64,000 bases of DNA from positions 310,001-374,000 of the forward strand of contig NZ_JACJRG010000002.1 in the NCBI RefSeq assembly GCF_014697125.1. The letters are read 5' to 3'. The notes beneath the pieces are model-generated. The model searched no databases, was not told the origin of the DNA, and worked only from the letters and a program-made list of their open reading frames with translations. Position numbers and translations under genes: made by a program. Positions 24,501 to 39,500 of the stretch are shown here, in pieces. The DNA is from Anabaena minutissima FACHB-250 (lineage in GTDB: Bacteria; Cyanobacteriota; Cyanobacteriia; Cyanobacteriales; Nostocaceae). The stretch's first letter is position 1; each line of letters starts with the position of its first letter.

Positions 24501-27500
24501 CTGAGTTTGAAATCAAGTCCAGCTATTTCTATGCGTACTGGCAAGTTGATATCAAAGCCGCCCGTCAGTTTGGCTTGTAAGTTGTCCTTGAAGGATTCCT
24601 TGCCGATGTAGAACAATCCGTCGTCGGGTAATGTACCTGCTTTTTGGTCAATTGCAACTAATAAACCTGCGTAGTCTTTAGTATCAACTTTACCATCAGC
24701 ATCAAGTACAACTGTACCGTTATCAATACCAATATTAATTGGGCCGGCCTTGAAGTCTAAATCGAGTCCAGTACCAACAAGACGGGCACCAATTTGGGCA
24801 TGAGTGCCTTTACCTGTTTGGGCGTTATAATCCCGCAGGAAAATCTTGGGGTCGCCTTTGAGGATACTGTCAAGGTCAATGCCAATATCAAAGTTGAGTT
24901 TGGCGATCGCTTCTAGGGTTAGCTTACCACCACCCTTGAGGTCTGCGAGGGCATCAATCGCGTCGAGTGCGGCTGCACCAGCATTACCTGATAGCTGCTT
25001 AAAGGTGTCTAAATCAAGGTTGAAGTCGAATTTATCAGAGAATAGTGCTTCCCAATTAAAGCGGATATTTAAAGCACCATTGCTGAGGGAGAGGGAGAAT
25101 TTTTGCTGGTCAGCAGCTAAGGTGTTGTCATCGCTAATACCAAGGGCAGATTCGATGGTATTTTCAACTTCCTGAACCATGCCAGCAGGGTTTTTCGCTG
25201 CGATTTCTAGTTTGGCAGCTAAACTATCGAGGAAGTTAAAGGTTTCGCTTAACGAGCGATTAATAACGGGAATTGGTGTATTGTAGAACGACTCATTCGC
25301 TAAGGAATCGCTCATAAAGTCGATACCAGCCCGGACACCCTGAATAACCGTCTCAAAATTTAGGTTCTTAAGGCTGAGTAGGTCAGAGACATCGGGCATT
25401 ACTACAATAATGCCTTCGTTTTTAACCTGACCACTAGCGATCGCAGCGTTGAGATCGAATGCTTGAGTAACTGGCTGGTTTACAGTTTGAACACCGCTCT
25501 TGAACTTAGTAAGTGTAGGTACGTAAACCGACAGTTCGGCGTTTGGCGCGATGGAGATATCGCCAAAACCACCATTTACCTTGAGACCCTTGAGTTTCGC
25601 TTGGGCATCACCGTCCAACTTGAAATAGAAGGATTTGAAAAGGTCGCCACTCATCAGGTCACTAAAGCTAAAGCGGCGATCGCCTGGAGTAATTGTATTC
25701 GGGTCACGGTCTAGCCCGGTTGAGACAGTAGCTGCCATCCTTACCCCAGAATCTGTACCAATTCCACCTGCTTTTAAGCCCACAAAACCTAACTGCGCCG
25801 CTATTTCTAAATCTTTGACTTCTAGGCTGGCTCTACCATTAAGTTCAACATTGTCAATATATAAATTGACACCTTTATCTCCAGGAGTATTGCCAAAGTT
25901 GATGACAAAATCCATGCGTCCATCAACACCAGCGTTAATTGAGGTCTTGGCATTGGTTGAAAGCGATGCAACACCACCCAAATCAAGTCCCAAGTTTAGC
26001 TGTTGGTCGTTCAGCACTGGTAAGTCTTTGCGGAAGCTAAACGGTATTACAAGCTCATTCTTAATTGGGTCATAGGTTAAGGGCACACTCAACGGCAGGA
26101 TACCAGAATTATTAATGGCTACTATCAATTCCTGGTATGTGCGTAGAAGTTGACGTTTCTCATGGACAACAAAGTCTTTGCTGGCGATACTAATATCGCT
26201 AGCAGCATCAATAATAAGAGTTGTATTATTTTCTACCGATTTAACTTGGTAGGAAACGTCATTAATCGTTACAAACTTCCCTGCTAAATTGCTACCAAAG
26301 TTCGCATCTGATGCCGTCAGCTTACCGCCAGTTATGCTAGCGTCTATACCCGACATCAAATCAATCCGTGGGCGATAAAAATCAATCTTCGAGAGAACTT
26401 TATCGTTGATAGCAGTTGCAAAGTCAAGAACACCGCCAAGCGAGAGATCCACAAACGGAATTTCCGTTTGCATGATGTCATATTCACGATACTGCTGCGC
26501 CCAGCCCACCAAATCCTTGAACATCACCAGCACATCGCCAATACCGAAGTTACGGAAATTCACCAGTTTATCAAAGTTCTCGTGACGGAATTTAACACCC
26601 GTACCGCCAAATAATTGACCTTCTAGATATGCCTTGGCTGGTGTTGCTCCACCCGATAAATCGTTACCTGCCAAAGTCGCGTATACGGGGAGGACAACAT
26701 CAATCCGGTTGTCGTTGGTGGTGACTTTAAACTCGCTATTTACATAGGAGATGCCACCACCAAGGCTTAGGGTTGCCGTACCTTTCTCTTGACCAACTTC
26801 ATTGGAACCAATGCTTAAACCAACTGGACCAAAGTAACCACCCAGAACTATATCTTTTGCCGCCGCCGCCGCCTTAAAGGAAAGCTTATTGAGGTCAAAT
26901 TTAGAAGTAAATGTCTTCCAGTCAAAGCTCAGGTCAAAATCGATACCCAAATTAACATTAAATTCAACATTTGCTTGACCTTCTAATTCCAGACCAAATA
27001 GATTCGCTTCTTGGTCGAGTGATAAACCGATATTGCGTTGGAATTCGCTATCGCTTGCATAGGACAACGAGAAACCACTTTGACCAATAACAAAATCAAG
27101 CCCTTTAGCGATTGGTAGAGTTGGTAACCAAACATTTCGTAGTTGTTTGATTAACCCTTGTAGGGTTTGTGGAGTGGTTTGGTTAGCAGTGGTAGGCGAA
27201 ATATAACCCTTTATCGAATCTCCAAGGGAGAGATAAGTGCTAATGCCCAAAATGCTATCAATGGTAGCATTAGTACCTGGCAGTGATTTAGACAACAAGC
27301 TTTCGGAAATGAGTGTGCCATCTTCTTTATATTTAGGTACTAAGCTATCTTTCAAGTCGATTAACTTATCGGCACCGCTAATCAGAGCATCCTTAATACT
27401 CTGAGTCAGTATCATATCTAAGTTCGAGGCATTGAAGCGCGTGATATTGCTGGCGCTAACAAAGTTAACTGCTATAGTTTGGTTGCCAATTTGAATCTTT

Positions 27501-30500
27501 TCATCGACAACTTTACCTGTACTGTTAACTTCTATACCTAAATCGCCAGTAAATTGTAAATCAGTTCCCAGTGCCAAGTCAGCTTTACCACTTCCCTGGA
27601 GGGCATAGAGTCCGCCACCGTACATGACCAGTCCCAAAGTACCATCACTCAAACTGCCCGATAGGTCATCTGCAAGGCTGACAGTCGCAGACAAATTTTT
27701 GCCAGCAGCCAGAATTGCCCCATCCGACTCGCGGATGTTAAAGGTAAGATCGCCACTGAGGGTGGTAAGGTCGGCAATACTTAGGTTCAAGCCTGTACCG
27801 CTAACTTGGTTAACTCCCGTAGCGATCGCGACACCACCCAAGGTGACATCAACACCAGTCTTGTTCATCTGCGCCGAGACATTGCCACCAAGGGTCAAGC
27901 CGTTGATGCCAACTAATGCCACATCCCCAGACATTGAGTAAGCCAAGGCACTCTGACCTTGAGGCGACTTTCTAATTTGTACTGTGCCGTTGACGTTACT
28001 CAGTTTTAAACCGACATCATCGTCTTGATCTGGGGTGCTAGCACCAATGCCAACAAAGGCAGAGGCGTTGGTACTAGCCAATTCAATAATTTGAGTGCCA
28101 TCTACAGAGCTAACGTTAAAGCTAAAGTTGCCTGTGAGCCTTGCATAGTCGGAAATCGACAGATTGAGTTCATCTAATTGGAGGCTAACACTGTTGCGAT
28201 CGCCTTTTGCACTCGCTATCCCGGAGAAGTTGAACAGATCAATCCCCACCAGGGCAATTTCTGCGTTGTCGATGGTGTAGTTGTAGGTATCATCTGTGTT
28301 GACAGTCAGGCTAAATTCGCCATTGCTCAGTTTCGCGCCGATGTCGTCGCTGGTATGAGGAGTATCTGCACCAATGCCCACAAAAGTAGAGACATCTGTC
28401 GCTGTAATCTCAATTGTGCGACGACCATCGGGGAGGGGATCACCCAAGGTCAGAGCCACGCTACCTTCAGCCTCCAAGACACCTGCTACTTTCAGGTGAG
28501 CAGTGCCTTCAACACGGGTGAGAGTCGCTTCTTCTTCACTAAAAGCGATCGCTACTGTCTCACCATCTGCCAGGGTGATGGTTTGATCCACAGCCCCGCC
28601 CATGCGGTTGATCCGCGCCTTCATTGTGCCTTCTAGGGTTAGGTCTGGGACTCCCTCCAGGCTGGCAGTGCCACTGGCTTCTAGGGCATATTTCGCAGGT
28701 TGGGAGTTAGTTGCTGTCTCCAATACCATAGCCAAGTTGCCATCAATCAGCTTGACTCCCATTTCATCAGGGGTTTCGTAACCTGAACCCATAAACGCCT
28801 TGACATCCCTGACACCAATCAGCAGTTTGCCAGTGGTCTGCTCAATGCCAAAGTTCCCTGAGAGAGCAAGGGTGTCAGCAATATTCAGGTTGGCAGTCCC
28901 CGCCACACGGGTGAGGTTGGCGGCATCCAGTGCCAGGTTAATTTCTCCGCCAGGCGTAGTAATTATTTCATCAACAACCTTGCCTGTACGGTTGACTTGT
29001 ACCTCTAAAGTCCCTTCGATGGTGACATCCTCGACACCAACCAATGCTCCTGCACCTTCCCCAATGAGAGCATAGGTCATCTGGCTTTGCTCAGTCAGGG
29101 GTTTGCTGTAGTCGATGGTTTTGAAGAGGGCGAGACCAAGATTGACATCGGTGATTTTGACCCCGATTTCTGCATCAGTGTCATAGCCTGTACCCATGAA
29201 AGCGTAGCCGTTGGTAATCCCCGCCAACAACTTAGTAGCTTCCAACTGCTGCTCGTCGTAAGTGACTTGGACATTGTGGAAGCTGACTTTGCGCCCAGCG
29301 TCAACTGTTGTCGTTGTGGCGGCCAGGTCATTGGTGGAGTTGGCATTGCCAGCAGTCAGGTTGACTGTCACACCGAGGTCATGGCTGAGTCTTTGAGCCA
29401 GGGCTACAGCCGCAGCCAGACGCTGTTCGGCTGTGTCATTGTTGGCGAGGAATTCCACACCCATCCGCACAAAGCTATGATTGCCTGCGCCACCAGCAGC
29501 AGTGAGGTCAACTGGTGTGCCATTAGCAGATGTAGCTAGCTGGAGGGCAGTTCCCTGAATACTGGCGACGTAGTAAGTCACTCCATCCTGTAACCCACCG
29601 ATCGCCTGAGTGCCACCTGTGCGGTACTGCACTGCCTCACCGACTTTCAGATCGACTACGGTAGGTAGAATAATGGTGTTTGCTGCCACATCAACGGCTA
29701 GCTGATTGCCGGCATCGAAGGCTGTGCCAGTTTGTACCAGTCGGTGATTGCCACGTCCATCACTAGTTAAGTTGACGGCTGCACTACCGGATGCAGTGGT
29801 CAGTTGAATAGCAGTATCACTGATGCGTTTGACGTAGTAGGTATTACCTGCGGTCAGTCCACCAATCGCAGTTTGTCCGGGATCAATTTCATAGCGCACT
29901 GCTGCCCCATCTGCTAAACGATGGGAGGAGGCGAACTGAATTTGGTCTTGGCTGACATCCACCCGCAATGTGTTCTGGGCGAGGAAGGTAGTGGCAACAC
30001 GGGTAAGACGCTGGATGCCATCGCCATCGCTCGTCAGATCAACAACAGAACCGCCAGACGCAGTGGTCAATTGAATAGCAGTATCGCTGACGCGCTTGAC
30101 ATAGTAATTATTTCCTGCTGTCAGTCCACCGATCGCCGACTGTCCGGGATCGATTTCGTAGCTAACCAGGACACCATCTGTGAATCCATGTGCTGCTGCG
30201 AAGAGAATTTGGTCACGGTTAGTATCCACTTGTAGATGGTTCTCTGCATTGAAGAGAGTGGCTTGTCCATCAACTGCTGTTGCAGCAGCACCAAAGTGCC
30301 AGGTGGGCATGAAGCGATATTTGGAGCCGCCCGATAGCTTCGACACACTAATAAACTTACCGCTAGTCAAATCTGCTGCTGTATTGGCAAGTTTAAATTC
30401 GGTGTCCGAAACCTTCTTCACGAAATAGGTTTTATCGGGAGTCGGCTGGTAAACCTGTGCTTGAGGGAAGTAGATGTCTGGTGTCAGTCCGCTAATCGGG

Positions 30501-33500
30501 GAACTGGGAGAAGCATCGATGGAATCTAGCTGTAAGACAACTTGTTGCCCATCCTGGAAGCCGTGAGCGTAGTTCAGCTTAATTGTCTTCAGACTGGTGG
30601 ATAAGGTTTGGGGAAGTTGGAAGAGGTAGCGATCGCTATTAGCACGCTCTACCATTGTCATTGTTTGTATCCCCGTACCAGTACTGGTGAGATCAAGGGG
30701 AACTGAGGGGCTGCTGGTGCTGGCTAATTTAATTTTTGTATCGCTGACCTTAATGACAAAGAAGGTGTGAACAGCAGTTTCTGTGATGAGTTTATCGAAG
30801 GTGCCACCGACTGGAACACCGCCAGCAGGGCTGTAGTACTGGATCTTGTCACCTGTTTCCAGATAATGCTTGCTGGCAAAGGCAATTGTATCGTCGTTAA
30901 TACTGACAACGCTACCTGAACCACCTGCTGACGTAGAACTCAGGACAGGCACCAGGGCATGTTCGCCAACGCTATCATTGGTCAGGTTAATCACACTACC
31001 GTTGGTGAGCGATCGCAGTTGCACGGTGTTACCATCAATCACGGCCACACGATACTGTTCTCCATTGCTGAGTCCACCAATGGAACTATTACCGCGAGAT
31101 TCGTAGCGCACTGTTTGTCCGTCGAGTAGTGCATGAGCCGACGGGAAGAGAATGCGATCGCCTTCCACATCAATTCGCAGTTGGTTTTCTGCACCAAATT
31201 GATTGACGGGGGTGAGGGAATGGTTGCCCAGGCTATCGCTGGTTAAGTTAATTGCCGTCCCACCCTTGGTTGCGCTCAGTTGAATGCTCTGAGCATTGAG
31301 AGACTTCACATAGTACAGCACCCCATCTGTCATGCCACCGATGGCGGCATTATTCTGGGCGTTATAGCGCACCAGCATACCAGTGCTGAGTCCGTGGCTA
31401 TTGGCAAATAAAATCCGGTCTTGCTCGATATCAACGTTGAGACTGTTCTCTGTGGCCATTGTCAGCACTGGGCGGATTGCATGGTTACCCAGACTGTCGG
31501 AGGTCAAATCAACTACTGCACTGCCGTTCAGTTCCCGCAGGCGCACTGTTGTAGAATCCACTACCTGCACTGTGTATTGCTTACCGCTAACTAACCCACC
31601 GATCGCTGCGTTTTGTCCAGCGTCGTACAGCACACGGCTGATGTTGGTCAATCCATGAGGCTGGTCGAATAGGATCAGGTTTTGCTCCAGATCGACCTTA
31701 ATCGAATTGGTTGCACCAAACTCAATCACTTCCCGGAGATGCTGCGCCCCACTGCCGGCGCTGGTTAGGTCAATCGGCTGACCGCCTGATGTTGCTGCTA
31801 GTTGTAACGTCTGGTCATCTACTTTGAGGACGTAGTATTCCTGACCAGCGACCAAGCCACCGATCGCCTCGCTACCCAAGGCTGGGGAGTAGATCACCTT
31901 CTGACCAGTCACCAACCCGTGGGGCTTGTCGATCACCAGGCGATCATTTTGGATATCTACTCTGTCTTCGTTGAATGCCCAGCCATCTACTGTGGCACTA
32001 ATGGACTTGACTGTGGATTGTTCGGCTTCTAGGCGGGCTTTTTCCGTGGCTAGTTGCGATCGTAAATCTTGATATAGCTCTTCGCTAAGATTAGTTTGAT
32101 GCTTGGTTAAATTCAGGTCATCCACTATGGCGTTAGATGCCTGACCCAATGCGCCTGGTGTTTGGAGAGTGAACAGTTCCATTGAGAACTCACCACCGAA
32201 GGCAAGATTACCACCAGCATTCAGGTGGGCTGTACCTTCTACGCGCAATTGATCTTTTTGCTCCTCGTTGAAGATAATTTCAACAGTATTACCGTCACCC
32301 ACAGTCACGGTTTCATTCACTGTCTCACCTGTGCGGTTAACGCGCACCGCCAAAGTACCGTCGATAGTTAATTCTTCTACACCGATTAAGGATGCTGCAC
32401 CACTAGCCACCATCGCGTAGCTGCTAGTGGTTTGCCCGGTCACCTGGTTGGCTTCGGAGTAGACAACTAGACCCAAGTTGCCATTACTCAACTGAATTCC
32501 AGATGCGGCATCTGTACCCCCTTCCGCACCGACGAAGGCATTGACGTTGGCGATACCCAGCTTCAGCTGCGTGTTGGTTATGCCTTCAGTAGTGGTGCTG
32601 ACTTTCTCAAAGCCAAGTTCCCCGGAGGCTTGAATTACACCTGCAATATCGAGAGTGGCAGCACCTGAGACGGTGGTGATATTTGCCGCGTCCTCGAACT
32701 TAACGGTGACTTCCCCTTCGGGTGTGTCAATCGTGACATCGACAGGACGACCCATGCGGTTGATCGCCACATTCAAACTACCGCTTAAGGACAGGTCTTT
32801 GATGCCAATCAATCCAGCACTACCACTACCCATGAGTGCATAAGATTGGGTAGTTTCACTGGTGCTGCTGTTGTATTGCTGCTCCAGTACCAGACCCAGG
32901 CGACCGTCAGTTAATTGCACACCCACAGCAGTGCTGCTGCCGTAGCCGCTACCGACAAAGGCAGTGGCATCGGCGACTCCTAATAGCAGTTGAGTGTCGG
33001 TAAGATTGCCTGTGGTGGTAACAGTCTTTTCCACAGTGATCGCCCCACTCAATACCACAAAGCTACCTACATCCAGAGTGGCAGTACCCATCAAGCGAGT
33101 GACATTATCAGCCGTGTCAATTTGTACCTGGATATCGTCGCCTGGCATAGCAATAGTTTCATTAACTACTTTGCCAGTCCGGTTGACTTCTACTGCCACA
33201 CTACCGCTTAATGTGATATCATTCACACCCACCAAGGCAGCCGTACCAGAGGCTGTCATTGCATAGGTTTTACTGTCGGTGTAAACGAGCAAACCCAGAT
33301 TACCGTCGCTGAGTTGAATGCCTGTGCCGTTAGCTCCCACAAAAGCATTGACATCTCTCGCACCCACGCGCAGGACATTAGCGTTGTTCTCAAAGCCGAA
33401 ATCGCCGGAGAGTTTGGCGAATCCGGCAATATCCAAGTCCAGGCTACCAACAGCACGGGTGACGTTGCCTTCATCCGCAGTGTAGGCGATCGCTACGTTA

Positions 33501-36500
33501 CCATCAGCAGTGGCAATGATTTCATCCACAGATGTGCCGGTGCGATTCATCTCTAAGGTGGCGGTACCACTGAGAGTTAATCCATCTACACCCACAATTG
33601 CTGCCGTACCAGAGGCAGTGAGGGCATAACCAGAACTGCTGTAGACTACTAAACCAAGGCTGGCATCAGTAATTTGTAAACCCGTGTTATTAGCACCCAC
33701 AAAGGCATCTACATTAGTTGCACCCACGCGCAGAGTGCCGCCATTGTTCTCAAATCCAAAATCGCCGGAGAGTTGGGCAAACCCAGCAATGTCCAAGTCC
33801 AAATTACCGACGGCACGGGTGACGTTACCTTCATCAGCAGTGTAGGCGATCGCCACGTTACCATCGGCAGTGGCGATGGTTTCATTGACTGCTCTACCTG
33901 TGCGGTTCAGTTCTAGGGTCGCGCTACCACTCAGAGTCAGATCGTTGATGCCCACCAACGCGGCATTCCCGGAAGCGGTGAGGGCATAACTAGAACCTGT
34001 AACGCCAGTGTAAACCACAAGACCGAGGCTGGCATCACTCACCTCTAGCCCCGTGCCATTTGCTCCAACGAAGGCATCCACGTTAGTTGCAGCAATCCTC
34101 AGGGTGTCTGCATTTTTCTCAAATCCAAAATCACCGGAGAGTTGGGCAAATCCGGCAATGTCCATCTCCAAGCTACCGACGGCGCGGGTAACGTTGCCTT
34201 CATCAGCAGTGTATTCAATAGTCACATCACCATCGGCAGTAGCGATCGCTACATTCACCGCTTGGCCTGTGCGGTTGACTTCTAGGGTGACATTGCCATT
34301 TAAAGTCACGCCATCCACGCCAACCATTGCTGCTGTACCAGTAGCTTCCAGGGCATAGGTTTGATTAGCAGAGTAGACCACCAAACCGAGGCTGGCATCA
34401 CTCACCTGTAAACCTGTGCCATTTGCACCCAGGAAGGCGTTGACGTTTGTTGCTCCTATTTTGAGAACTCCGGCGTTATTCTCAAAACCAAAGTCACCGG
34501 AGAGGGCTGCATATCCGGCAATGTCCATCTCCAAGCTACCGACGGCGCGGGTGATGTTGCCTTCGTCAGCAGTGTATTCAATAGTCACATTGCCGCCCGC
34601 AGTGGCGATCGCTTCATTTACCGCTTGGCCTGTGCGGTTCACTTCTAGGGTGGCAGTACCAGTGAGTGTCAAGCCATCCACGCCAATAATTGCCGCCGTA
34701 CCGGATGCTGCCAGGGCATAGGTAGAATTAGTGCTGTCGGTGTAGACAACTAGTCCCAGTTCCGCATCACTGACTTGTAAACCGGTATTATTTGCACCCA
34801 GGAAGGCGTTGACGTTCGTTCCAGCAATCCGCAGGTTGTCGCCATTTTTCTCAAATCCAAAATCGCCGGAGAGGGCTGCATATCCGGCAATGTCCATCTC
34901 CAAGCTACCAACGGCGCGGCTAACGTTGCCTTCTTCAGCAGTGTAGGCGATCGCTACAGTCCCACCAGGAGTCGAGATAGTTTCGTCAACTGCCATTCCG
35001 GTGCGGTTGACTTCTATAGTTGCGGTGCCGCTCAGGGTCAGCCCGTCTACACCCACTATTGCTGCTGTACCTGATGCTTCCAGGGCGTAAGTGGAGCCAC
35101 TGGGGTTGGTGTAAACTACCAGACCCAGGTTGGCATCATTAACTTGCAGCCCTGTACCATTTGCACCCATAAAGGCATTAACGTTAGACGCGCCAATCAG
35201 CAAGGTGTCGGCGGTTCTTTGAATGCCAAAATCACCAGAGAGGGCAACTGCACCAGCAACATTCAGGTTTGCCGTGCCTGTGATCACGGTGAAGTCGGCG
35301 GGATTATCCATCTGGATCTGGATTTCGCCGCCTGGGGTCGTAATAGTTTCTGCAACGGTTGTTTGGGTACGGTTGACCTGAATTGCCAGCGTACCTGCAA
35401 GAGTCAAGTCTGCAATGCCAACGATCGCTGCCGCACCTTCTCCCACCAGGGCATAGGTCATCTGGGACTGTTCGGTGTTGAACTTGGTATGGTCAATTGT
35501 CTTGTAGAGTGCCAGACCAATATTGGTGTCGGTAATTTTAATCCCAGTTTCGGCATCAGTGCCATAGCCTGTACCCATAAAGGCGTAGCCGTTGGTAATC
35601 CCCGCTAGTAGCTTAGTAGTTTCCAACTGCTGCTCGTCGTAGCGGACAGTAACATCACGGAAGCTGACGCGGCGACTTGTTGTAATTGTGTCAGAGGTGG
35701 CATCAGGGTCGTTATTAGAAGTGGCATCACCAGCAGTCAGGCTCACCGTTACACCCAGATCATTGCTGAGTCGCTCAGACAAGGCAACGGCTGCATCCCG
35801 TCGCTGCTGGGCGATATGATTATTAGCCAGGAACTCAACCCCAGCCCGGACGAAGCGATGATTACCTGCACCACCTGCGGCTGTGAGGTCGATGGGCGTA
35901 CCATTGGCAGTTGAGGCTAGCTGTAATGCGCCTCCCTGGATGCTGACGACATAGTATTTTTCACCATCTACTAGCCCCCCAATGGCTTGTGCGCCACCAG
36001 AACTGTATTGCACCATCTCACCAACTTTCAGATCGACTGGTGCAGGCAAAATAATCTTGTCTCCAGCAATATCAATGCTGATGTGGTTCTGGGGTGTGAA
36101 AACACTGCCAGTCTGGACGAAGCGATGATCACCACGTCCGTCGCTGGTGAGATTCACAGCCGCACCACCCAAGGTGGTGGACAATTGTATTACGGTATTA
36201 CTGATGCGCTGGACATAGTAGGTATTGCCAGAGGTAAGTCCACCAATAGCCTTCTCACCTGTACCGATTTCGTAGCGGACTTGCACGCCATCAGCCAGCC
36301 CATGACTAGACTCGATAATCAGTTGGTCTTGCTGCACATCTACTAGGGTCTTGCCGTCATTACCAAAATGCCAGGTGGGCATGAAGCGGTAGGATGAACC
36401 ACCTGAAACTTTGGATACATCTACAAAGTTACCTGCTGCCAGATCCTCCGCGGTTTCTGCTAACTGTAGCTTGTTGGCAGAGGTGACTTTGACGTAGTAG

Positions 36501-39500
36501 GTTTTATCCTCGGTGGGTTCATAGACCTGTGGGTCTGGTGAATAGGTGTCGGCTGTAACTCCTGACAGAGGAGAACTCGGTGCAGAGTCATTAGGATTCA
36601 ATTGCAATGCTACTACTTGCCCTGTCTGAAAACCGTGGTTGTAGGTGAGTGTAATTGTGTTGTTGCTGACAGATTTGAGGGTAGAGGATGCCTGGAAGGT
36701 TAGGTGAGAGCGGTCTTTGTTGGCTCGCTCCACTAGTGTCATCATTTGTGCGCCACTGCCAGGACTGGTTAGATCCAAGGCATTGTTAGCTAAGGCATCA
36801 CTCTGGGTTTTTGCTAGGCGAATTGTCGTGTCATTGACCTTGATGACATAGAAGGGATGGACTTCTGTACTGGTGATCAGTTGGTCAAAAGTGCCACCAA
36901 CTGGATCTCCATTGATTGGGTCGTAGTATTGAATCTTATCGCCAGTTTGCAGGAAGTGCTTGCCAGTAAAGGCGATCGTATTAGCGTTGATATCAACACT
37001 ACTCTGCTCGTTTTGCGTGGGGAAGGTTAATACTGGACGTAATGCGTGGTCACCCAGACTATCAGAGGTGATATCCACTACACTGCTACCGACCAACTGC
37101 CGCAACCTCACAGAGGTGGGACTCACTACTTGTACTGTGTAATATTTGCCATTTTCTAAACCGCCAATCGGTCGATTCTGTCCAGCATCGTATTGCACTC
37201 GACTGATATTAGTTAGTCCGTGAGGGATGCTAAATAGAATTAAATTCTGCTCAATATCAACTGCAATGGCATTGGTAGCGGCAAACTCAATCACTGCTTG
37301 CAGCTGTTGTACCCCAGTACCAGTGCTTGTCAGATCAATAGCATCCCCACCTGCGGTTGCTGCCAGTTGTAGAGTCTGCTCATCGACAGCAATCACGAAA
37401 TATTCTTGACCAGCAACCAAACCAGCAATTGCTGTATCCCCATTACCCGTGACGTAGACTACCTTTTGCCCAGTGACGAAACCGTGGGGCTTGTCCATGA
37501 GCAGGCGATCGCGCACAATATCTACACGGTCTTCGTTAAATGCCCAACTGTCGATGGTGGCGTTAATGTTGGTAATTGTATTGTTTTCTGCTTCTAGGGA
37601 TGCTTTCTCAGCAGCAAGGCTATCCCGCAGTTCTTGATAAAGTGCCTCACTAATATTAGTTTGATATTTCTCCAGTTTTAGATCATTAACAGTGGCATCG
37701 GCAGTCTGATCTACAGCACCAGGAGTTTGCCCGCTAAACAATTCCATCGAGAACTCACCACCAAAGGCGATCGCTCCTGTAATATTTGCATTAACAGTAC
37801 CTTCGACTCGTAGTTGATTCTTTTGGTCTTCGCCAAAAACTAGCTCGACGGTGTTGCCATCACCCACAGCAATACTTTCGTTGACTGTCTCACCTGTGCG
37901 ATTAATCCGGACTGCTAAAGTACCTTCTAGGGTGAGGTCGTCCACACCGATCAACGCTGCTGCACCACTGGCTTCTAAAGCATAGCTACTAGTATTTGTA
38001 CTGCTATCGGAGTAAACAACAAGACCTAGTTGACCGCTACTTAATTCAATGCCGGCGGCTGATGCCGTACTACCGCCTGCACCAACGAAAGCATCGACAT
38101 CGGTCATCCCTACCAGTAGTTTGGTGGTGGTGATGCCTTCGCTAGTAGAACTGGTCTTACTCAAGCCGAACTCACCAGAGACTTGCACTACACCAGCAAC
38201 ATCGAGGAAAGCTGTTCCGGATACGTTAGTGATATCTGCGGCTTCATCGAATTGGACGGCGACTTCCCCTTGGGGTGTGGCGATGGTCACATCTACAGCA
38301 CGACCCATACGGTTAATAGCTACGTTCAAGCTGCCACTGAGGGAGAGGTCATCAACACCGATTAAGCCGGCTGCACCACTGCCCATCAAAGCATAGCCTT
38401 TAGTGGCACTATCAGTTTCCAGTACCAGTCCCAAATGACCATCGGTTAATTCCACCCCTACGGCATTAGCACTACCATAGCCAGAACCCACAAAGGCACT
38501 GGCATTGGTAATCCCAATCAACAATTGTGTGTTGTCTTTTTTAACTGCCAATGCACCATTGAGGGATACGAATCCTGCAACATCGAGATTTGCTGTACCA
38601 CTGATTTGCGTGATATCATCTGCGGTAGCAAATTGGATGGAGATATCCTCACCGGGCATAGCGATCGCTTCATCAATCACATCCCCGGTGCGGTTGACTT
38701 TCAGGTCAATAGTTCCACTGAGAGTAACATCATTAATCCCAACCAGTGCAGCGACACCAGAGGCAGTGAGAGCATAGTTGGCATTGGTGCGATCTGTGTA
38801 GAGAATTAGACCGAGTTGAGCATCACTGACTTGAATTCCAGTACCCTGACCACCAACGAAAGCATCTACATCGGTTGCGCCAATCCGCAGCGCGGTTGCT
38901 GTCTTCTCGACGCCGAAGTCGCCGGATAGTTCTGCAAAGCCATCAATCCCTAGGTCTAAGCGACCTGTTGCTCGTGTGACGTTACTTTCTTCAGAGGTGA
39001 AGGCAATATTAACCTCACCACCAGGGGTAGTAATAGTTTCATCAACTGCTCCCCCTGTGCGGTTGACTTCCAAGGCAATTTTGCCGCTCAGGGTCAGACC
39101 ATCGACTCCTATCAACGCGGCTTCTCCGGCGGCGTTCATGGCGTAAATGGTAGGCTCACTACCGTTGCGCTCAATGACCAGACCCAGCTCGCCATCACTG
39201 AGTTCTAAGCCCACAGCGTTAGCAGTACCATAGCCATTGCCGACAAATGCGTTGACATCTGTAGCTCCGATGAGGAGTTTAGTGCGGCTGCTGCTATCTT
39301 CGGTAATTACAGTCTTCTCAATAGAAAAATCGCCACTGACTGCTGCAAACCCGGCGATGTTAATATTCGCACTACCTTGCAGACGAGGGAAATCCCCTTC
39401 TGTGCCATCAAAAGCGATCGCTTTTGTCTCTCCATTCCCTAGATTGAGAGTCTCGTTAACTGCTCCTCCTGTTCGGTTTAAGGATAGTGCTAGGCTTCCT

